From: Dipteris shenzhenensis
Taxonomy: Eukaryota; Polypodiophyta; Polypodiopsida; Gleicheniales
Length of the DNA stretch: 64,000 bases
Direction: 5' to 3' (one strand)
Assembly: GCA_047967505.1 (NCBI GenBank)
Contig: CM106538.1
A model generated the notes under the pieces. That model ran no database searches, was not told the DNA's origin, and saw nothing but the letters and a program-made list of their open reading frames with translations. The stretch's first letter is position 1; each line of letters opens with the position of its first letter. The position numbers were made by a program, and so were the translations under genes. Below, in pieces: positions 45,634-57,244 of the stretch.

Positions 45634-45747
45634 GTTTTTCTATTGGGCTCTCTTTCGGAGTTCATTGCTAGTGTGTGGGAGATTTATGAGGATATAAATA
45701 CACTGGATTTTACCCAAAAAAAAAAAAAGTGTGTGTGTGTGTGTGTG
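43928..45747 (+). mobile_element. LINE D1, 5'-truncated L1-type element
   Basis: Starts within reverse transcriptase just after the catalytic site and runs to the 3' end with A13 and (GT)n at 45716-45747. 5' truncation is typical of LINE insertion. A 5' flank AAAGTGTTGGTGTGTGT resembles the sequence after its A tail, fitting a target duplication expanded by GT slippage. Confidence 0.85.
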
Positions 45748-46550
45748 CCTTTTCTTCCCATCCCTCCTTTATCTAACAGGGACCGATTATATGATTGGCA
45801 GTTACACCCGGTGGGCTCAAATTCTCGTCCTGTTACTCTTCCTAACCTAACGGTTAGCACGACACACTCTTTCCTCCAGCCGTCACCATGGATTCACTTA
45901 CATGCTAATTCTCTTTGGCATATGGCAAAATCACTTGCTTGGTGGCGAAAGAATCTCCGCAATTTATGGAGAAGCAAATTGCCTCTCAAGCAAAAGCTTT
46001 TCCTATGGCGTTGTCTTACAGGAACCTTATCCGTGGGGGTCACTCTGGCTCAACGAAGGATTGCATCTGCTTCTTGTCTTCGATGCATGGCCCCTTCTGA
46101 AACGGTGCATCATTTGTTTTGGATGTGTTCCAGCACTAAGACCTTCCTATGCAAAATTTCCATGTCGCTTCGCCTTCGTTTCCCTAACTCTCCTTTTGGA
46201 AAACATTTTTGGCTTTTTGGCAGACTTCCTGCAACCCTGGTCCATTACTCTTTACTTTTGAACTGGGTCAGATATTGGGCTTTTTGGACCATATGGCAGG
46301 ATCACAACATGCGATATTTTGGGAATCCGTTCTTGCAATCTTATGAATATTTCAGACTCTCCCTACGGCAATCTATCTATGATGCTTGCCATCAAGGAGA
46401 TCTTCCTCAGTCATGTCTGAAAATAGTTTTTCTTTGCTTTTGATTTCCTGTTGAGGCTCTCTGCTTTTTTGAGTCCCTCATGTAAATTTTGCTGATAATA
46501 TAATCATGGATTTACCAAAAAAAAAAAAAAAAAGTGTGTGTGTGTGTGTG
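45748..46550 (+). mobile_element. LINE D2, short 5'-truncated copy
   Basis: About 770 bp of L1-type 3' end inserted in the GT tail of D1. The frame from about 45750 to 46443 encodes the ORF2 C-terminus (FLWRCLTGTLSVGVTLAQRR, IASASCLRCMAPSETVHHLF). It ends with A17 at 46517-46533 and (GT)n to 46550. Same family as D1 and D3 but a separate insertion. Confidence 0.85.
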
Positions 46551-46619
46551 GTGGTGGTGTAGTTCACGGTATCTTTGTGCGATTTCAGTGAGGTGTACGC
46601 GTTTCTGTATATCGTCCTC

Positions 46620-46800
46620 ACCAGGAACCCTCCGCAGACTCGTCCGTACATTGTACGGTCGCCGTACGGCGTCCGTACGATTTCGTACCTACCCCATATT
46701 CCCGTACAGTCAGCCTTCCCCCTGTGCAGCCCGTATATATTTCAACATAGCTCGTCGTAGTCCATACAGCCCAGTACCTCTTGCCGTACAAGCTTTTGGG
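46620..46800 (+). repeat. CGTAC-rich 5' UTR of LINE D3
   Basis: CGTAC/GTACG occurs again and again (CGTCCGTACATTGTACGG, CGCCGTACGGCGTCCGTACG, CCCGTACAGTC, TGCCGTACAAG). The motif is self-complementary and spaced by 8-20 bp. In a LINE 5' UTR such clusters could be promoter elements; that is inference. Confidence 0.6.
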
Positions 46801-47018
46801 GTTTCTTTGCTTCGGTGTCTTCCCGAACAACCCTTTTTTTTTTTTTTTTTTTTTCACCAAAATCTTAACTTTCCCTCTGCTTTTCTCCTCACTAGCTATA
46901 CTCTTCTCCCCCTCCCTTGTGGGCTTCCTGTGGATACTTCTTTGGGACTGGTTTTTTTTTTGGCTTTCACTACGCCTTTACAGGTACTTCATTCCCAAGC
47001 TCCCCTTCATACAAAGTT

Positions 47019-48254
47019 ATGGCAGAATACTCATATGAAAAAACGTTTCAAAAGGAGCGCTCGGCTCCCTGCAAGAAGCAAAAGCAGGTTGAGGGTCAGC
47101 ATGACCCGGTGCATGACACTCTTGAGGCTCAACTAGTATATGATGTCATGCATGAAGGATTTGCAGATACGAGAAAAGAATGGAAAGACTCGGTTCCCTC
47201 AGTTGGCCTCATGGTTGAGGTTGATGAAATTGTGGATCTAGTCAGAGAATATGCTAAGAATGCAGTCATATTATTTTTTCCAGGCCGGATGCCACCTGCT
47301 GCAGAGATAGGCAACTGGCTGACACGCACATTGGCTGGCTCTTTTGTTCGTAAAGTACATTATGCAGCCAGGGGTTTTTTTGAGGTTATCATGGTGGATG
47401 AGATCCACAGACAAATGCTTTTGGAACACTCGCCTCTCTTTTTTGGGCAGCAAATGGTGCATGTATTGCCATGGTCTCCCACATGGGACTTTCAGGCTTT
47501 AATCCGACACAGATGCCCGGTTTGGGTTGAAGGTGTTGACTTCCCACAATGTATGGCCTCACTTTTGCCTAAAATTGCAGCATCTTTAGGTAAAGTGGTC
47601 TGCCCACCACGGCCAAATGGCAACTCAAACAGATTTTGCATTCTCTGGGATACTGATAATCCCACACCGGACTCTTATTCAGTCACAGTGAATAATGTGA
47701 ACATGGGCAGTGCCCTTTATAAACTCAAATGGGGCTTATTTGCAGGGGCCTGTTTTGAATGCAAAAAGTTTGGACACATGGCTTCACAATGTCCAATGAA
47801 TCAGCAAAAAATGCCTCGTACCAATTTGCCAGTTCACATGTCTACCAAAGATAACCCTACTCCAGTTGTCAACAAAAATAAAAGCAATAGACAGCCTTCT
47901 GGGAGTCAGGAGAAAGGCAAAGCTCCAGTGGCTCCCAATGGGAATCTCACTTCACATTCACCTCCTACTATTCCATCCTCGACTAAAGGACAGCAACCTC
48001 CGATTGATGGCTGGCAAAGTCCCAGAAAAGTTATTTCTGCTCGAAGAATTCCACCCCCCCATACTTGGAATGGTGCATCTTCTAGCGGAAATACCCCAGA
48101 GATAAATACAGAAATTGGGATTACATGGGCTGCAGTAACAGCCAGCAGAACACTCTTCCCTGAAGAAGAGGTTGCTGCTTTGCTGTCTACCTCTCAGGTG
48201 GCTACTTCTTCTCAGGGGCGAGGCCTCGACCCTAAGATAGAAATGCAGGACTGA
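47019..48254 (+). CDS. LINE D3 ORF1 (DUF4283-like, zinc knuckle)
   Basis: An intact frame of about 411 codons from ATG 47019 (MAEYSYEKTFQKERS). The frame is open further upstream, but 47019 is chosen because the earlier part is UTR-like. The middle (VILFFPGRMPPAAEIGNWL, VHYAARGFFEVIM, VLPWSPTWDFQAL, GVDFPQCMASLLPKIAASLG) follows the DUF4283 pattern of plant L1 ORF1 proteins. A zinc knuckle CFECKKFGHMASQC (CX2CX4HX4C) comes at about residue 250. The Pro/Ser-rich tail is probably disordered. Role: binds LINE RNA. Confidence 0.85.
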   Translation: MAEYSYEKTFQKERSAPCKKQKQVEGQHDPVHDTLEAQLVYDVMHEGFADTRKEWKDSVPSVGLMVEVDEIVDLVREYAKNAVILFFPGRMPPAAEIGNWLTRTLAGSFVRKVHYAARGFFEVIMVDEIHRQMLLEHSPLFFGQQMVHVLPWSPTWDFQALIRHRCPVWVEGVDFPQCMASLLPKIAASLGKVVCPPRPNGNSNRFCILWDTDNPTPDSYSVTVNNVNMGSALYKLKWGLFAGACFECKKFGHMASQCPMNQQKMPRTNLPVHMSTKDNPTPVVNKNKSNRQPSGSQEKGKAPVAPNGNLTSHSPPTIPSSTKGQQPPIDGWQSPRKVISARRIPPPHTWNGASSSGNTPEINTEIGITWAAVTASRTLFPEEEVAALLSTSQVATSSQGRGLDPKIEMQD

Positions 48255-48310
48255 CCTCATAAATTTTGCTGCTGTACATAGTTGTTACATTGCTATAAAT
48301 ACCTGTACAT

Positions 48311-49168
48311 ATGACTGCTCACATCAACTGTTTTACACTCAATGTCCAGGGCATGTGTGACAGTAGGAAATGGAAATCTGTGTGGCTGTACATTAACAGA
48401 TTTCAGCCTGACATAGTGGCATTACAAGAGCACAACCAACATATTTATGCAAGCAAGACAGGACACTATTCTGGATATGATATTTTCTATGCTGGGGAGC
48501 ACTCTTTCTCAGGGGTTGTCCTTCTGATCAAACATGAGCTTCAACCAGACATTGCATTAAATGACAACAAAGGCAGATGGCTTGTTCTCCAATGCATTAT
48601 TAGAGGAGAGGTGTTTGAATTTGCTTCAGTTTATGCACCTCAGTCCTCTAGAGAAAGAACGACAATTTGGGATTCCATGCAACAATATCCGTGGAGATAT
48701 CATGCCTACATATGTGGGGATTTCAATAATGCTCCACAACAGGGAGACAACACCTCCAGACATGACCATATGTTATCTCCTGAAAGGCATGCATGGTCTC
48801 AACTACTTTTGCATTTGGATCTGGTTGACCTTTGGAAGGAATTGCAGCCTTTGTCACTGGGCTACACTTTTCAACATAATGCTCTTTCCGCTTACCAAGC
48901 ACGTCTGGATCGATGGTATAGTGTCGCTCCCCAACAAAATGGGGATCTCACATGCAAAATGTGGATTGACTATGCCTTTGTGCATTCAGACCATGCACCG
49001 CTATGGCTGCGTTTATCTTTTCATGATATGCCAGATGATAGATTGCCACAAAGGAGACATCTAATCACAAAAAATAGTTATTTGCAACATGCTGAATTCA
49101 AGGCCATGGTTACTGAAGCAGCTCATTGTCTTTCCTCTAGCAGCCATCTTCATGTTGATGGTGTCTAG
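48311..49168 (+). pseudogene. LINE D3 ORF2: endonuclease
   Basis: From ATG 48311. EEP nuclease motifs in order: FTLNVQGM (Asn), VALQEH (Glu), ICGDFNNAPQQG, ARLDRWY and HSDHAPLWL (catalytic Asp-His). The domain is complete. It ends at TAG 49166-49168; the same frame goes on at 49187. Confidence 0.87.
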
Positions 49169-52121
49169 GATTCTTTTATTTCTAAAATGCAAGTGGTGAT
49201 TAGAGATTATGGCAAGTCTTACATGAAGACTCTGAGGGAAACCATTGCTCGGGCCAGATCTACTTGTCAAGATCTCACTGAACTCAGTCATCATCGTTCG
49301 TTGTCCATGCATGAGCAAACAACACTATGCCAGGCCAGACATTGTCTTAAACTAAATGATCACACGAAACTGGCAAAATGGGAGACTAGAGCAAGACAAA
49401 GAGCCTTCACAGATAAAGGTTGCTCTTCCAAAGAATTTTTCAAAAGTTTACATCAGAGGAGAATCAAAACAGAAATTTGCAGAGTGCTTATGCCCGATGG
49501 ATCATGGACTACTTCACGGTCACAGCTTGCCTCTATTTGTGTGCATCATTTCTCTCAGCAATTTCACTCTGCAGCTCCTCCCTCGCAACAGATTTTGCTT
49601 GCACGAAATTTACTGTTGCAACATGTTTCTCCTATCATTTCCCCCACTCAAGCTTTGGAATTGGAGGACCCCTTTACTGAGAGGGAACTGTCAGATGCGA
49701 TCAAATCATGTGGCAGATGGAAATCCCCAGGATGGGATGGTTTAACAGTCGAGTTTTTTCTAGCATACTAGCCTATTTTGAAGCATTCATTGCTATATAT
49801 GGTAAATGCTGCGTGGCAAAATCAGAAAATGCCGGACACATGGAAGAGAGGTCTTGTTAAACTTCTTCCCAAAAAACAAATTTGTGAGTCTTTGGCAGAC
49901 TGGAGACCTATCACTCTTATGCCCGTAATTTACAAAGTCACTACCAAAATGATTGTTAATCGGCTAAAGTGATTTTTACATGATGGGTTGCATCCGGCTC
50001 AATATGGCTTTGTCCCGCGTAGGCATATCACAGATAACATTGCTAATGCCTACATTGGAATTGAATATGCCAAATACACACAACAGGATGTTTTGTTATT
50101 GCAAGTTGATATTGCCAAAGCCTTTGATACAGTGGGATTTTATTTCATCGACTATGCAGGCATTGGGTTTTGGCACAAAAATGCAGCAACTCATCACTTG
50201 GCTATATCAAGATAGTGAAGCTGCTTGCATACTTTCAGGAGATATTTCTCCATCCTGGACTCTTGCTTGCTCTGTCAGGCAAGGATGTCCCTTGAGTGCT
50301 TTACTTTTTGCCATAGCCACTCATCCACTACTTCAATATCTGGATCACCTCTTGGACACTGACCAGTTGCATGGTTTGGAGATTCTTGGCAGTCGCAGCA
50401 TGATTGCTCAGGCATATGCTGATGATTCATTTTTTACTCCAAAAAATACTCGGGCTGATCTGTCCATGATTATGCATGCTCTTTCTACATATGGATTGGC
50501 TGCTGGCCTTCGGGTAAATTTTCAGAAATCAAAATTGCTGCCGTTACATGCACAGGAATGGCACAACCTTCTGTGGCCTGGGGAAATTGTCCCCGCTTCT
50601 CAATTCATTCGACATCTTGGTTATCCTCTAGGCTGGGGACTCACCCGTTCACAACAAACTGATTGGGTGCTAGTAAAGTTAAGAGCAAAACTTGAATATT
50701 GGAAGCTTGCAACTTGGCCATTACATGTTCGTCTGCGAATTACACAATCCATTTTGATAGCATACATACAATTTTATCTGCCTCTCACTATGTTCACTAA
50801 GGCAGATCTGGTCTCTTTTATGTCAGCTATCATGGAAATTTTCTGGCATTCAAAACATGGCAAGAAAAGTCTCAGATTACTCTCTATGCATCGTCTCTGT
50901 TCTCCAAAGATGCATGGGGGTCTGAACATTCTCAATATTCAAATGCATTTACTTGCTCACAGAGGGAAAATGATGATACAGTTTATGCAAGGAGATCAGC
51001 CTTGGGCTTTCATGATCCGCTCTCTCTTATTACATCTTCATACATCTGCCTTTGGGAATTGGCAGCCTACTCAGTGGGATTTTTTATTTGGCTCCATCCA
51101 AGGCAAGATCAAAGGATGCCCTTTTGTCTCTCGTCTGCTTCTTGATTGGAAACACATTCTATCTCACTTGGAATGGCATGGCAGGGACTCTCTCTCGGGC
51201 AACTCTTTGAGGGCAGAGAATATTTTTTGGTCTAAAGTATTTCACCCTCCTTTGGCCATACAAGAACCCCGACGTTCTTATTTTCTCTCCCTCAAAGGCA
51301 TATCATCTGTGGCGGATGTACTTCAGGATGATGGCACAATTTTATCTTTTTCTATGGCTGCTCGTAAATATGGCTTGGGAGCTCATTATCGTCCTTTATG
51401 CCATAGAATTTCAGCAATGCTCCAACCGTACTTGCCGGTACCTCATTTGGAACTTCAGAATCGGCTTGAGGATTGGATTTTAAGCTCTCCTTCCTTATAT
51501 GCCCGTCCTTTGAAGCTTTCACATATCACAGTGTCATCACTATATAAAGTGTTATTATCTCCACCTTGGATTTCCCACAGAGCAAATACTGTTTGGCATA
51601 TGGATCGTCCAATGAAGTGGTGGAGAAAAAGGCTGCGTCTCCTTTGGCATTACAAAGTCCCTCTTCGACAACAACTTTTCCTGTGGCGAGTTCTCCTTGG
51701 CATTTTTCCATCCGGACAGTTACTCGCACACAGACGTATTGCTTCAACTGTTTGTCACAGATGCCAGCACTCTACTGAATCAGTTTTTCACATCTTTTGG
51801 TCCTGTCCAAATACTTCTGATCTCATTGCTCTCATTAGATAGAGGCTTCGACAGCGATTTCCTACTGTTACTTTTGGCAGATTTTTCTGGTTGTTTGGCT
51901 TTCATCCACAGAGACAGGGTTTTGATTTATTTTTTGTATGGGTGCGCTATTGGACACTATGGACTTTATGGATGGATCGAAATCATAGAGTCTTTGGTGA
52001 TCCACTATTTTCATCCTTTCTTTTTTTCAAACGATCTCTGCAACAATCATTCTACGATTGTTTTCAGACTCATTTGATTGATCAGGATGTGTATACAGCT
52101 TATACAGAGATCTTTAGTTGA
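49169..52121 (+). pseudogene. LINE D3 ORF2: reverse transcriptase and C-terminus
   Basis: Same frame as the endonuclease to about 50160, with stops at 49769-49771 (TAG) and 49970-49972 (TGA); then a frameshift into the frame that runs to 51842 (TAG) and 52121. RT motifs: WKSPGWDGL, LPKKQICESLADWRPIT, YGFVPRRHITDNI, LLQVDIAKAFDTV, VRQGCPLSALLF and the catalytic AYADDSFFT near 50420. The zinc-binding domain is RRIASTVCHRCQHSTESVFH with IFWSCPNT near 51740-51815. Confidence 0.88.
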
Positions 52122-52263
52122 GTAGTAGCTACTTCGTTTTTGAAGTAACTAGGAATGTAATTACTCTACAGAAATAAAAGATTTCTTCCCACAAAAAGTG
52201 TGTGGTGGTGGTGTGTGAGAGAGAGAGAGAGTGAGTCGAGAGAGAGGTTCTGCTGAGGTCGAG

Positions 52264-52339
52264 CTGCTCCAGCCTGCGCCGCCTGCTCCAGCCTGCGCCG
52301 CCCGCTCCAGCCTGCGCCGCCTGCTCCCCCTGTGCCGCC
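52264..52339 (+). repeat. Minisatellite, 19 bp x 4
   Basis: CTGCTCCAGCCTGCGCCGC in four near-perfect units, the last more diverged. GC-rich, in contrast to surroundings. A (GA)n run precedes it at 52217-52235. Confidence 0.88.
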
Positions 52340-53780
52340 CTGCTCCAGCTCGCGCTTCCCTGCTCTTGCTTGTGCCTGCTGAAAATACCCACCAAGAACT
52401 CACAACCAACCACAAGTAAAACCCCAAAGAAACCTGTAAAAAGAATGCTTCGATCTTCAGCCTGCCTGAGATGCAAACAGGTCGCTCAGTGCTGAAGCAG
52501 ACAGCTCCGCCAATGCGTGGAAACAGCCCAGGATCTCAGCTCCCCAGAACACGAGTCGAACAGTCCCGGAGAGGGCCCTGAAACTGCCTAACCTGAAGCA
52601 AGGGAGAGCGGGCAATCAGCAAGGGAGAGGCCCAGGACAGCAGGCTGAAGAAGGAGCATGACCGAGGCAGGAGGGCGCAGGGCCAGGAGGTCTACTACCT
52701 TGGAGATTTCGGGACAAGACCCACTTGAGGGTAGTACAATCTAAGTTGAAGTCATGAATATGGTTTTATTCCATTAATGAAACAGCTATATGTTTCCAGC
52801 TATCTCATTCCAGAGGATTTCAGTTATGATATTCACTTTTGTTGTTCGTTATGAAGCACGACATGCTCAAGTACCAGTCCACAATATGACAGCATTTTAT
52901 GGTCATTATTGACCCAATATTTTCTTTAAGATTCTATTATTCAATAGCTTCCATTAGGATTTGTTTTATACAAGAACTCTTATGGTTTCTCATGGATTAT
53001 TATGGCAAAAAATGACATAGTTTTACAGTTTATCTGTCAGATATATGTCCTTTTGGAAAGTTTGAGAGCCACAGTAAGTGCTTGGTAGGAAGAAGACCTT
53101 GAGAGTTGGGAACACTTGTGCAGTGAATAGAATCTATTTCAGAATAGTTATTTCCAAAGCAATCCCAAGAAGAGGTTCCCACTACTTGGAAAAAATAACA
53201 GTATATTTGCAAATCACTCCATGAGAGAAGATTCGAGGGGTCTCTCAAGAAAATAAGACAAAGAAAGGCTCCAAGAAATATATACAAGGCTAAGTATCTC
53301 TTTTATGTTGATAAAGTTTGCCTTATGAAGATCTAACCCTTGCATGGCAATGCAAGGAGAACAATGGATTGTTTTCTTGAATTTGTTCTAGGGAAACACT
53401 ACTCATAAATGAGAAGTCTTTAAAGCCTGATGCGCTCAAGTATCAGTACAAGTGATCATTGGTCAAGTGTTTCTTTCTCTTATTTGGGAAGTAAAGGTGG
53501 AGTTGCAGCCACCAAAGAAGTCAAGGGGAATATAGAGCCCTTGGAAGAAGCAACCTGTATTATTATGGAACTGTTGAGGTTATTTGCAAGTAAGATGATA
53601 AGCAGAGTATGGAAAAACTGATGGATTTCAATTTTATTAGTGTCTTATGACTGTTTTGGAACACTTTCCTTCCACCAACAACATAAAATGGCAAGAGTCA
53701 GGGCTTGTGAAAGGACGTCAGCTCCATAGGAAACAAGGGCATGGATTTGCCAAGAAAAAAAAAAGGGGGCTATGAATAAA
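52340..53780. other. No gene seen
   Basis: 52440-52740 is GC-rich, the rest AT-rich. No supported coding region. An open frame at 53430-53621 has no recognisable likeness. Confidence 0.5.
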
Positions 53781-53990
53781 GAAGGGCGTATGGCTGCCCA
53801 GAGCTCTTAAACAGCAGGAAACACCAAGAATAAGAAGGGCGTATGGCTGCCCAGTGCTCTTAAAGGGGCCTATGGCTGCCAGTGCTCTTGAAGAGCAAGA
53901 AATGCCAATGAAAAATAATAATCTCCGTATGGAAAGCAAGTGTTTTAGATGCAAAAGAGAGGCATGTGGCTGCCTAGTGCTCTGGAAGGC
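53781..53990 (+). repeat. Diverged repeats of TATGGCTGCCCAGTGCTCTT
   Basis: Four copies at about 53790, 53842, 53871 and 53964 with spacings of 30-95 bp. Possibly part of an LTR or leader of an unidentified element. Confidence 0.7.
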
Positions 53991-54339
53991 CAGTCGGCCA
54001 AAAGAAGCAGCGAATGCTACAAGATCGATGTAAGTCAACCATTGGAAGTTCCAGATTCCAAGAGCCACCTAAGGTGGAAGAGCACAGAGAAGAAAAGCAC
54101 CCAAAGGCAAGTTTATCTATAGATATATTGCCGAAGTACTAGAACTATTAGGCAATTGATACCAAGAGAGGAGGTATCCTCAAGTTTTACAATTGTATCA
54201 AGAAGCTTTACAGTTGAGGACAGCTGAGTAGAAGCCAATTTCTCCTAAGAAATAAGGAGGAGTCTTATTAGATTGACTACGGTCAAAGAAAGTTGACTTT
54301 GGTTAACTAGAATAAGTTTTATTTTATTACTTTTGCTTT

Positions 54340-54457
54340 GCATTGGTAAAAGAGAACTTTGGGGATACCCACAAGGGACTAGGATTAGTTCAAGAACTAG
54401 GAACGCATGCATTGTGCTAACCTTTAATGGGTTAAAGTGTTGGTGTTTGTGTAGGAC
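54340..54457 (+). repeat. Dispersed repeat, copy 2
   Basis: Partner of 43826-43927 and more complete (carries the extra CCCACAAGGGACTA). It goes on into TAGGACTTGGAAGAGTGC, which copy 1 lost to LINE D1. Confidence 0.75.
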
Positions 54458-54805
54458 TTGGAAGAGTGCAAAAAGGCTCACAAATGATGGAGCAAGTGCC
54501 AAAAAGTAGGTCCCACAAGGCCAAAAAGCACCAAGCAAATGGTGCCATTAAGGAGGGCCCCACGGGGTTCTAAAAAGATCAAGAAAGCTGCCCCAAGGTG
54601 GGCTAAAAGCATGAAAGCTCAGCTTTTGTAAAAGTAGCTTTAGAAAAGCAGGTCTAGCTTTTTGCTAGGCTAAGTCCATAAAAGAAGAGCCTCAGTGCTC
54701 CTAGATTCATTGAAGAGTTGTGATTTTTATGATCCTGTTGTACAAACTTTATTCTACTGCAATAAAGACCTTCGGGAGGGCCCAATCTTGATATTTGGGC
54801 TCTAG
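54458..54805 (+). repeat. Candidate LTR, split by element 3 (left part)
   Basis: Contains a TATA-like CCATAAAAGA (54675) and AATAAA (54760), then TTGGGCTCTAG at the junction. Sequence probably continues at 57720 (CCTAGTGTGTGTGTGCTC). Promoter and poly-A signals in this order suit an LTR, but no partner LTR is seen. Confidence 0.35.
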
Positions 54806-55280
54806 TGATACACACAAAATCACGTAATCACAAAGACTAAGAACAAATATGTTACTAGAAGTCATGGGTGAAGGCATGCGGTATTTCCTCCGAACCTTTC
54901 TCTGTGGTAACAAGCTCACATCGACTGATCCACGTTGAATTTTTTGCATGCTTAGTCCACAAAGCCCACAATTCCCTAGAGGGATCTAGTTTGCCACATG
55001 GCATCATTCTAGGGTACCTCTTAAACGTAGCATTATACCCGTCTCTTGGGATATCAGTTAATTCACTTGCCCCTAGGCTTATTTACACATTTAATGCATT
55101 TAAGACCCATAGCCTTAGACCCATCTAGTCCGTGCCCTATCACACTCATCAAGGACCTTGACATTGATTCCTTTGACCATTTACCTAAAGCCCAATAAAA
55201 TATAATACAAACATTGATCCTCTAAAGGAAAATGTCCATTGACCCTTCCGAGGTCATGTTACCTCAGCTTGAGCGTAACA
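54806..55280 (-). repeat. 3' LTR of element 3
   Basis: Partner of 57245-57719. On the minus strand it starts TGTTACGCTC and ends TATCA. Confidence 0.93.
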
Positions 55281-55289
55281 TTCCTTCCC

Positions 55290-56465
55290 TCTTCAAGCAT
55301 CAATGTCCTTGATGATAAAGTCTAGGAATGCTCTCCGCATCTGATACACGGATTCCCAAGTAGCCTCAAAAGAGGTAATGCCATGTAACCAACACCGTGG
55401 GTATCTTCTGATTGCATACTTGCATTGTTTCTTGGTCCAGGATTCTTGTTGGTTTGCGTCTTGCATTATCCTCAATCTCCTGAAAAAACTTCTTTAAACG
55501 AGAAACATGAAACACTGGGTGTACCTTACAACCCTGTGGTAATTCTAATTTATAGGCCACCTTGCCTATTCTTTTTAGAATTAACCACAGCCCACAATAT
55601 CGGGGTGATAACTTAGCACACTCTCCTGCAGTCAAAGACTTGGAGTGTGAAGCAATTCTTAGAAAACTTTTTCTCCTTCCTTAAATTCCCTAACAGACCT
55701 GTTTTCATCCGCATAGGCATTAGCTCTATCCATAGCTTGGTGGATGATAGCTCTTGCAAGTGCTAGCCTCTCCCGCATCTAAATCACAAAAGTCGTGGCA
55801 CTAGGCACTTTCTGAGGTATTCCAACTGTAGATGGATTTGCTGGTCTAAAACCATAGCTCAACTAGCTCAACTCAAACGGACTGAACCCTGTAGAGAAAT
55901 TCTTTCTATCATTGTAGGCAAATTCTAACACTGGCAACCACTTGTCCTACGCATGGTGCCTCAATGAAACATGTGCTCTAAGCATATCCTCTAAAGTCTG
56001 GTTGACTATTTTCGTCTGACCATCCGTTTCTGAATGATCCCCACTACTCATTCCCAACTCAATCCTTAGTGTCTCAAACACTGTAGTCCAAAAATGTCTG
56101 GTAAATTTAACATCCATGTCTAAAATGGATCTGGGTAATCCATGCAAATGAAATATATGTTTAATAAACAAATCTACCACTTGCGGGGCACTAACGAACT
56201 CTCTAGTCGGAATGAAGTAAGCCATCTTGGTAAGACAATCCACCACCACAAGGATAGAATCATATCCAACTTATGTCGTGGACAGACCTACAATAAAGTC
56301 CATGGAAATGCTCTCCCACCTACCTAGTGGTATTTCCTTACCGGTTCTGCTTTAATTACTTGACATGAAAAACAACGTGTCACATATTCATGAATATGTT
56401 TTTTAATTTTTGGCCAAAAGAAATCTCATTTCACGAGATCATATGTCTTTTAATTTTTGGCCACA
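55290..56465 (-). pseudogene. integrase and chromodomain remnant, element 3
   Basis: Frames 56249-55947 (MVVDCLTKMAYFIPTRE, LHGLPRSI, HSETDGQT) and 55635-55366 ([43 protein letters not shown]) match elements 1 and 2 with many stops and small deletions. The zinc domain near 56360-56450 is cut where TTTTAATTTTTGGCCA appears twice (about 56402 and 56450), the probable deletion junction. Confidence 0.85.
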
Positions 56466-57230
56466 ATTGATCTTAAAAAAGCATAGAAAGCGCTCTAGTC
56501 ATTCACACTGCACAGAGAGATCAATTTGTTCTTGATTCTTACAAAGAAAGGATGGTAAAATCCTGGTTCACTTATGCTGCATAGCGAGATCAGCTTGCCC
56601 CTAAAAGCCACATTCGATATTCATTTGTGGCCTTCCTTGTGACCACCTCAATGAACGTCGTCAAATGGTACCATGTTCTCCAAATGAATGGTGAATTTCA
56701 GTCAGCCTGTCACAAATCAGTTCATGAACAAAGGGCAAGGCTTTGGGGTGAAACGTGGCTTCCACCCCTAGATCATGAGCTTAGCCAGCGCTCACAAATC
56801 GCCATCTATGTTCAACTTGACAAAGACCTCCACGGGTAGAGTCACCTCTAGCCTTCACGCCCCTCCCTATGGGAGTACTTAGACGCCTCACCAACATCCA
56901 CAAAGTAGCTCACGTACGCCACAACGTTCCTTTGAACCAACTCCTCAACGAAACTACACACAGGTAGACGACAAAACAAGGTGAAGCAGCTTAGCTTCTA
57001 TGCCAAATTCGTGGCTGGTCCCTAAATGGTTGAAATCATGGGATTGTGACATCCGCCACCAGTGGACCCAAAAAAAAAAACTTCTACTCCTTGCTCCGCC
57101 AATAACCTCCCGAGCGTTACGTCAAAGCACCTCGTAGCCCACTACCCGTAACAATTGAGATTCGTCAATTAACAGCCATCGACCAGCCCGTCATAACCTT
57201 GAACCACACGATAATCGCCAATGCTCTGCC

Positions 57231-57242
57231 ACTCTGATACCA
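57231..57242 (-). other. Primer-binding site of element 3
   Basis: Minus strand TGGTATCAGAGT, one mismatch from the PBS of elements 1 and 2, two bases from the 5' LTR. Confidence 0.85.
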
Positions 57243-57244
57243 AA

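Larger units (their letters stand above)
46561..52192 (+). mobile_element. LINE D3, full-length L1-type element
   Basis: 5' UTR, ORF1, ORF2 and 3' UTR with AATAAA-like AAATAAAAG near 52172. Flanked by a target duplication: A5-(GT)n-GTGGTGGTGT at the left (to 46560) and at the right (52193-52214), with more GT units at the left. It sits in the GT tail of D2. ORF1 is intact; ORF2 has four in-frame stops and one frameshift, so the copy is not autonomous. Confidence 0.88.

Noticed and set aside
46618-46860. Minus-strand frame with poly-Lys
   Set aside because: Comes from a T-run antisense to the LINE D3 5' UTR.
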